From positions 26,664-90,663 of the forward strand of contig NZ_JAPFFT010000020.1 in the NCBI RefSeq assembly GCF_026241105.1: a stretch of 64,000 nucleotides of DNA. Direction: 5' to 3'. Position 1 is the stretch's first letter, and each line of letters opens with the position of its first letter. This stretch comes from Arthrobacter rhizophilus. Its GTDB lineage: Bacteria; Actinomycetota; Actinomycetes; Actinomycetales; Micrococcaceae. Below the pieces are notes generated by a model. The model was not told the DNA's origin. It was given only the letters and a program-made list of their open reading frames with translations, and did not search any database. Of this stretch, positions 59,175-64,000 are shown piece by piece. The translations under genes and the position numbers were made by a program.

Positions 59175-60091
59175 GCACCGCAACTACCGCCGTCGGACGC
59201 CGTTCAGGCGAAGACTTCCGCCCGGGCTCCAAACGTCAGCACGAAGTCACCCGGCTCATGCCAGGACCCATGCTTGCCATCATCCTGACCCTGCTGTGTG
59301 CCCTGGTGCTCATTCCGGTGGCCTACATCTTCCTGGCATCCGTCAACTCGGACATCGGCGTGGCCCGTGGCGAGTTCCTCCCGTCCACGTTCTCCTTCGA
59401 GAACTACACCAAGATCTGGACGAGCGTTGGACTGGCCACCGGCCTGGCCAACAGCGTGCTCGTTGCCGGTTCCACCGCCGTGGTCTCCGCGCTGATGTCG
59501 ATCGCCACCGCGTACGTCCTGGTCCGCTACCAGTTCCGCGGCCGCCTGACGATCCTTCGTGGGCTCCTGGCACTTCAATCAGTGCCTGGTACCCTCATGG
59601 TGCTTCCGGTATTCGTGCTGTTCTCGTCGGCCGCCAGCTACCTTGGCATCCAGGTGATCGGTACCCAGTGGGGCCTGTTCGTGACCTACCTGACGTTCGC
59701 AATGCCGTTCTCCACCTGGGTGATGGTCACCTATCTGCGCGGCCTGCCGCGCGAACTCGAAGAAGCTGCAAGGATCGACGGCGCCAGTAACCTCGGCGTG
59801 CTGGTCCGGATCATCCTCCCGCTGAGCTGGCCCGGCGTCGTTGTTTCCGGTATTTTCGCGTTCCTGCTCGGCTGGAACGACGTCCTGTTCGCCTCAGTCA
59901 TGACGCGGCCCGAAAGCCAGACGGCCGCCGTCGCGCTCCAGGTCTTCGGTGCCTCGCAAGAAGGCGGCGCGATTCCCTTCTACGGCCAGATGATGGCGGC
60001 TTCCCTCGTGTGTGCTGCCCCGGTGGTCATCCTGTACCTGATTTTCCAGCGTTACCTAGTGGGCGGCCTGACCGCCGGAGGAGTCAAGTAG
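59171..60091 (+). CDS. ABC sugar permease 2 (MalG-like)
   Basis: 306 residues from GTG 59171, overlapping the previous stop. Six membrane helices, EAA loop ELEEAARIDGASNLGVLVRI-ILPLSWPGV. FLPSTFSFENYTKIWTSVGL is the standard MalG external element. No ATPase gene accompanies the pair. Confidence 0.93.
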   Translation: MSTATTAVGRRSGEDFRPGSKRQHEVTRLMPGPMLAIILTLLCALVLIPVAYIFLASVNSDIGVARGEFLPSTFSFENYTKIWTSVGLATGLANSVLVAGSTAVVSALMSIATAYVLVRYQFRGRLTILRGLLALQSVPGTLMVLPVFVLFSSAASYLGIQVIGTQWGLFVTYLTFAMPFSTWVMVTYLRGLPRELEEAARIDGASNLGVLVRIILPLSWPGVVVSGIFAFLLGWNDVLFASVMTRPESQTAAVALQVFGASQEGGAIPFYGQMMAASLVCAAPVVILYLIFQRYLVGGLTAGGVK

Positions 60092-60093
60092 TT

Positions 60094-60939
60094 ATGAGCA
60101 CGCCAGCTGTTGAATGGGAGCTCTCGGGCTTCGGTGACGAGATCGACGACGACCCCAAGATCCAGATTGCCGTGATGCAGGCACTGGGAGCCAACCACAT
60201 TGAAGTCCGCAGTGCCTGGGGCACCAACATCGTGGATCTGGACAACGCGCAGCTTGGTGAATTGAAGTCCTTGTTGGATGCCGCGGACATGAAGGTTTCC
60301 GCGATCGCCTCGCCGATCGGGAAGGTGGACGTTTCCCTTCCCGTGGAACACGAGGTGGAACGCCTCCGCAGGGCTGTCAACGCCGCACAAGTCCTGGGAT
60401 CCCGCTACATCCGGATCTTCTCCTTCTTCTACGGCGAGGACGTGGCGGTTGAGAGCATCCGGGATGACGTTATCGAACGCATGCGTGCCCTCGCGGAAGT
60501 GGCTGAAGAGTCCGGCGTCGTCCTGTTGCACGAAAACGAGAAGGACATCTTCGGTGACATCCCGGAGCGGATCCTGGACATCATCGAATCCGTGGATTCG
60601 CCGGCACTGAAACTCGCTTGGGATGCGGCCAACTTCGTCCAGGTGGGCGTCAAGCCCTTCGACGAGGGCTACGCCAAGCTGCGTCCGCACCTTGAATACC
60701 TGCAGGTCAAGGACGCGCTGTTTTCGAACGCCACGGTGGTCCCGGCCGGCGAGGGCGACGGCGATGTCCTCCGCACCGTGGAGGCACTGAAGGCCGACGG
60801 CTACACCGGCTTCGCCAGCCTCGAACCGCACTTGGCCGGTGCCCACGGATTGGGCGGTTTCTCCGGCCCGACGGCGTTTGGCATCGCCGCGAGGGCATTC
60901 GCGAAGGTTCTCAATGAAGCAGGAGTGGAAACTAAGTGA
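60094..60939 (+). CDS. Sugar isomerase/epimerase-like TIM barrel protein, first of two
   Basis: 281 residues from ATG 60094, just after GGAGGAG and two bases past the permease stop. Xylose-isomerase-like TIM barrel (AP endonuclease 2 family): strand motifs ANHIEVRSAWG, SRYIRIFSFFYG, VVLLHENEKDIFGD, LKLAWDAANFVQVG, LEYLQVKDAL and FASLEPHL supply the Glu/Asp/His residues that normally bind a divalent metal. The substrate is unknown. Together with the following dehydrogenase and second barrel it could handle a keto-sugar: isomerisation, epimerisation, or elimination/hydration as reported for 3-keto-glycoside routes. Confidence 0.85.
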   Translation: MSTPAVEWELSGFGDEIDDDPKIQIAVMQALGANHIEVRSAWGTNIVDLDNAQLGELKSLLDAADMKVSAIASPIGKVDVSLPVEHEVERLRRAVNAAQVLGSRYIRIFSFFYGEDVAVESIRDDVIERMRALAEVAEESGVVLLHENEKDIFGDIPERILDIIESVDSPALKLAWDAANFVQVGVKPFDEGYAKLRPHLEYLQVKDALFSNATVVPAGEGDGDVLRTVEALKADGYTGFASLEPHLAGAHGLGGFSGPTAFGIAARAFAKVLNEAGVETK

Positions 60940-62162
60940 CTGAGGAAAACTTGAGCCCCAGCGGCAGCGGCGCATCTGGCGCGGAGATCCGGGCCGCAAT
61001 CGTGGGATGCGGAGTCATCGGCCGCACGCACGCGGCTGCGATCCGGGAGTTTCCGGAGGTCGTCATCACGGCACTTGTGGATGAGATTGCAGAGGCTTCC
61101 GAGGCGCTCGCCGCTAAGATCGAAGACCAGGGTGCCCCGAAGCCGGCGGTTTTCCTGACGCTGGCCGAGGCGATCGCCGCTGCCCCCGTGGACTTGGTCA
61201 TCGTCGCGACGCCCAGCGGGCTCCACATCCAGCAAGCGCTGGAAGCGCTCGACGCCGGCAAGCACGTCGTGATCGAAAAACCCCTTGACGTCGACTTGAG
61301 CCGGGCGGACGAAATCCTGGTCGCGGCCAAGGCTGCCGAGGCCAAGGGGTTGGTCGCCACTGTGATCAGCCAGCACCGCTTCGATCCGGCCAGCCGGGTG
61401 GTGGACGAGGCCCGCCGTGCCGGACGCTTCGGCACGCTGACTTCCGCCGTCGCTTCGGTCAGCTGGTGGCGGAGCCAGGGCTATTACGATTCCGGCGCCT
61501 GGCGCGGAACCTGGGCCATGGACGGCGGTGGAGCCATCATGAACCAAGGCGTCCACACGGTGGATCTGCTCTTGTGGTTCCTTGGCCGGCCCGTCGAGAT
61601 CAGCGCTAAAACTGCGCTGCTGGCACACGAAGGCGTTGAGGTAGAGGACACCGCTGTAGCCACCCTGACGTTTGAGTCAGGCGCCCTTGCCGTACTGCAC
61701 GCCACGACGGCGGCGTACCCGGGCCTGACAGTTCGCTTGCAGGTCATGGGAAGCAAGGGTTCCGCGGTGATCGACAACGACGATCTCGCGTATTTCCACG
61801 CCTCCGACGCAGCTGATCCAGCGGAAAGCAGCGCCATGGGCATCCTCGGCGGCGGGAACCAGGCCGCCGTCGAACTCGCCAAATACCCGGACGACAAAGT
61901 GGAAGCACTGGACCCAACCGTCTACCCGGCTGGACATGTCCGCCAGTACCGCGACATCGTTGCAGCGATCCGCGCAGGCCGCCCCGCAGGGGTTACCGTC
62001 CAGGACGCCGTGACAGCATTGGCCACGGTGCGTGCTCTGTATGTCTCTTCCACCCTGGGCCAGCCCGTGCTGATCGCCGATGTCATTGCTGGAAAGTACA
62101 ACAGCGTGGAGGTCCGCACCGGCAACGCCGGCGCTGACCACCGGCAGGGGGTTTCGGCATGA
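60936..62162 (+). CDS. Gfo/Idh/MocA-family sugar dehydrogenase
   Basis: 408 residues from GTG 60936, overlapping the preceding stop by four bases. NAD(P)-binding fold RAAIVGCGVIGRTHAAAIRE, then DLVIVATPSGLHIQQALEAL and the signature GKHVVIEKPLDVDLSRADEI, whose Lys of EKP is catalytic. The C-terminal domain has WAMDGGGAIMNQGVHTVDLL with the conserved Asp/His pair. A ~15-residue Ser/Gly-rich extension precedes the fold. Oxidises a secondary hydroxyl of a sugar, cyclitol or glycoside; the exact substrate cannot be inferred. Confidence 0.9.
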   Translation: MTEENLSPSGSGASGAEIRAAIVGCGVIGRTHAAAIREFPEVVITALVDEIAEASEALAAKIEDQGAPKPAVFLTLAEAIAAAPVDLVIVATPSGLHIQQALEALDAGKHVVIEKPLDVDLSRADEILVAAKAAEAKGLVATVISQHRFDPASRVVDEARRAGRFGTLTSAVASVSWWRSQGYYDSGAWRGTWAMDGGGAIMNQGVHTVDLLLWFLGRPVEISAKTALLAHEGVEVEDTAVATLTFESGALAVLHATTAAYPGLTVRLQVMGSKGSAVIDNDDLAYFHASDAADPAESSAMGILGGGNQAAVELAKYPDDKVEALDPTVYPAGHVRQYRDIVAAIRAGRPAGVTVQDAVTALATVRALYVSSTLGQPVLIADVIAGKYNSVEVRTGNAGADHRQGVSA

Positions 62163-63070
62163 AGTTTTCCGTGTTCACCGCCTCCACGCCCGAATGGTCC
62201 CCGCAGGAAGCCGCAACGAAGCTTGCTGCCCAGGGATGGGACGGCATCGAATGGCGGGTTACCGATCAGGCGGAGGCAGCGGAACCAGGCTTCTGGGCGG
62301 GGAACCGTGCCACTTGGCCCATGACGGGTTTGGAGGACTCGATCCCTGAGATTGCCCGGCTCACCGCGGCGTCGGGGCTCGAATTCTCCGGTCTCGGCGG
62401 CTACGCCCGCTGCGATAACCACGACGACGTCGATCGTGTCCTCGCTGCCACTGCTACTTTGGGTGCCAAGCAAGTCCGCGTGAACGTTTTGCCGCTGGGC
62501 AACTCCAACATGGGTGGCCAGGAACCCACCGGCCTGTCCTACCCGGAGCTCTTCCAAGCTACGCGGGAACACTACGAGTGGGTTGCCGACCGCGCTGCAC
62601 ACTACGGTGTCAAGGCGCTCGTGGAACTGCACCATGGAACGGTGACGGCCTCGGCCTCGTCGGCCCGGCGATTGCTGGAAGGGCTGGATCCCCAGCATGT
62701 TGGCGTCATCCATGACCTTGGCAACTTGCTGATCGAGGGCTGGGAATCACCGCTGCCTGCACTCCAGCTCCTTGGCCCCTACTTGGCACATGTCCACGTG
62801 AAGAACGCCCGCTGGGTACGCACCGACTCGAAGGACGAATCCGGCGCGGCTGTGTGGGTCAACGAATGGGCTCCCTTGGCCGAGGGGCAGGGAAGCGTCC
62901 TTGGCTACTTCCGGGCACTCGCAGAGGTTGGATACGACTCCTGGGTCACCCTGGAGGACTTTTCCACCGAGCTTCCTTTGGAGGAACGGACGGCGTCGAA
63001 CTTGGCGTATGTCCGCAAGGCGGCCGCGTTGGCTGGATTCGCCGTCGTCGATCCCGCTCCGGCACCCTGA
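62159..63070 (+). CDS. Sugar isomerase/epimerase-like TIM barrel protein, second of two
   Basis: 303 residues, ATGA overlap with the dehydrogenase gene. Again a xylose-isomerase-like barrel: WDGIEWRVTD, GAKQVRVNVLPLG, VKALVELHHGTVTASASSAR, VGVIHDLGNLLIEGWESPLP, LAHVHVKNARW and SWVTLEDFSTELPLEE. It differs clearly from the first barrel protein in length and motifs, so the pair is not a recent duplication and probably catalyses two different steps. Last gene of the operon, closed by a 19-bp-stem terminator. Confidence 0.87.
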   Translation: MKFSVFTASTPEWSPQEAATKLAAQGWDGIEWRVTDQAEAAEPGFWAGNRATWPMTGLEDSIPEIARLTAASGLEFSGLGGYARCDNHDDVDRVLAATATLGAKQVRVNVLPLGNSNMGGQEPTGLSYPELFQATREHYEWVADRAAHYGVKALVELHHGTVTASASSARRLLEGLDPQHVGVIHDLGNLLIEGWESPLPALQLLGPYLAHVHVKNARWVRTDSKDESGAAVWVNEWAPLAEGQGSVLGYFRALAEVGYDSWVTLEDFSTELPLEERTASNLAYVRKAAALAGFAVVDPAPAP

Positions 63071-63097
63071 CGGATCCGCTCCCTTCGAAGCTAAAAT

Positions 63098-63148
63098 ACA
63101 TAGCAGCCGCTTGCCTTTCGGAGGCAAGCGGCTGCTATGTTGTTTGGA
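63098..63148 (+). terminator. Terminator of the sugar island
   Basis: A perfect 19-bp stem (ACATAGCAGCCGCTTGCCT at 63098-63116 with its complement at 63122-63140), 5-base loop TTCGG, followed by TGTTT. Also usable for the convergent reductase gene. Confidence 0.92.
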
Positions 63149-63154
63149 GCTGCC

Positions 63155-63796
63155 TCAGATGGTGCGTGTTGCCTTGGCCAGGTTGTCCTTGAGTTCGGCC
63201 GCGTTCTGCCGAATCACGTAGGCCGGGCGGTCACGCTCCGCGCGCCAGCTCTCGTCAAGCATCCCGATATTCACGGTGTCGAAGCCGAACTCGTCGTAGA
63301 GCTTCGCCACGAGTTCGGCGGCCTCGGGGTAGTCGCTCGCGGTGGCCAGCGCGCGCCGGTTCTCGGTGCCCGCCGGGGTGCCGTCGGCGGTGATCTCCTT
63401 CGCCATGATGTGGTTGAAGCCTTTGGCCACCTTGGACGTGGGCAGGTGCTTTTGCAGCAGCCCGGACGTGGTGGCCTCGCCCGTGTCCAGCTCCGGGATG
63501 CGGCCGTCCCGCTCCCAGTAGTAATTGTTCGTGTCGATCACAATCTTGCCCTCGAGGGGCTTCACGGGAATGTCATGGTAGCTCCTGAGGGGCACGGTGA
63601 CGACGGCGAAATCGCCCTCCGCTGCTGCCTCGGCCGGTGTTGCGGCCCGGGCATGCGCGCCGAGCTCTGCCACCAGTTCCGCGAGGGTCTCCGGCCCCCG
63701 CGAGTTGCTGATCACTACGTCATACCCAAGCTCTACCGCTTTGCGGGCGACCTGGCTGCCAATGTGTCCTGCACCGATGATTCCGATTGTTGTCAT
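63155..63796 (-). CDS. NADPH-dependent F420 reductase-like protein
   Basis: 213 residues from ATG 63796. N-terminal NADP fold TTIGIIGAGHIGSQVARKAV-ELGYDVVISNSRGPETL, then DFAVVTVPLRSYHDIPVKPL, GKIVIDTNNYYWERDGRIPE and VAKGFNHIMAKEIT. This is the Fno/'NADPH-dependent F420 reductase' family of small Rossmann proteins, many of which are generic NAD(P)-binding oxidoreductases. Whether this one uses F420 cannot be told. Convergent with the sugar island, monocistronic as far as visible. Confidence 0.85.
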   Translation of the reverse strand: MTTIGIIGAGHIGSQVARKAVELGYDVVISNSRGPETLAELVAELGAHARAATPAEAAAEGDFAVVTVPLRSYHDIPVKPLEGKIVIDTNNYYWERDGRIPELDTGEATTSGLLQKHLPTSKVAKGFNHIMAKEITADGTPAGTENRRALATASDYPEAAELVAKLYDEFGFDTVNIGMLDESWRAERDRPAYVIRQNAAELKDNLAKATRTI

Positions 63797-64000
63797 ATTT
63801 TCGCCAACACCGCCCCCGGCCAGGATATTTCGAAGGTTACGGCGGGTGACGCTGACCCAAGCAGCGCGCTGGGGACGCGGGATCTACTTCGCGTCACCTA
63901 AAGAGCCTCACGACACCCGAATTCGGAATTTATCAAGCTGTCTGTGACAGTTCGTTGGTTTGGGTTGGTTGATTGATCCAGGCTTCCGGGGGTGGGCCGG
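63797..64000. other. Right-edge region without a recognised gene
   Basis: 204 bases upstream of the reductase gene, ending in GGTTTGGGTTGGTTGATTGA-type low-complexity sequence. Neither strand gives a recognised coding fragment; the promoter of the reductase should be here. The sequence is cut by the window end. Confidence 0.4.

Overview
The window looks like a chromosomal segment of a high-GC Gram-positive soil actinobacterium, most likely Micrococcaceae (Arthrobacter / Paenarthrobacter / Pseudarthrobacter type). The evidence is strong GC3 codon bias, frequent GTG/TTG starts, GTGA/ATGA gene overlaps, an Asp23/AmaP-type envelope operon, a 180-kDa-class NAD-glutamate dehydrogenase, and sugar ABC operons without their own ATPase. 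No phage, integrase, transposase, plasmid or CRISPR genes were seen. The genus is inferred from gene content only.

0-17 kb, histidine and nitrogen catabolism. The left edge cuts an amino-acid permease. A small autoregulated-looking operon follows (four-TM protein, XRE regulator, zinc-free MDR oxidoreductase), then an IclR regulator (HutR-like), hutU and hutH. The giant NAD-dependent glutamate dehydrogenase, which would burn the glutamate made from histidine, lies downstream. hutG is separated from hutUH by about 7.5 kb, but five copies of one 18-bp operator (455, 2242, 2311, 3222, 15165) appear to tie the permease, hutR, hutUH and hutG together. hutI is not in the window. Between gdh and hutG lie two head-to-head gene remnants that mark a deletion scar. 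An AzgA-type purine permease and a CopC-like protein follow.

17-28 kb, mixed accessory and housekeeping genes: a Rossmann oxidoreductase, a tandem universal stress protein followed by a PEP-synthase / rifampin-phosphotransferase-like enzyme, a transporter remnant, an orphan gene of different codon use with a 51-bp tandem duplication behind it, a CDF metal exporter with a small zincin protease, a LacI-fructokinase pair and an EamA exporter.

28.5-32 kb: tRNA-Glu, tRNA-Asp and tRNA-Phe with a UUCG terminator, then a five-gene overlapping Asp23/Gls24-AmaP envelope-stress operon and a gene for a LEA-like 11-residue-repeat protein.

32-39 kb: an alpha-glucoside module (GH13 glucosidase, lipoprotein, two permeases, small membrane protein, LacI) with a LacI-type operator in the divergent promoter.

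39-55.5 kb: an unknown conserved protein, exonuclease III, an HdeD-like protein, a thiolase/CoA-transferase set facing an IclR regulator across two palindromic operators, a fasciclin lipoprotein, photolyase, a valine-degradation operon (mmsA, 3-hydroxyisobutyryl-CoA hydrolase, mmsB, enoyl-CoA hydratase) and a convergent acyl-CoA synthetase-MarR operon that shares a 13-bp promoter motif with it, then nadE.

55.6-63.1 kb: a complete but unassigned carbohydrate island (LacI, lipoprotein, two permeases, two TIM-barrel isomerase/epimerases flanking a Gfo/Idh/MocA dehydrogenase). This is the best candidate here for an undescribed catabolic pathway. The right end carries an F420-oxidoreductase-like gene.

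Three families of intergenic palindromes recur: TGTCGTT/GCCGTTTT-type hairpins, ACCACCTTTG-type elements, and AAAACCGG-GCTTGTTTTCC bidirectional terminators.
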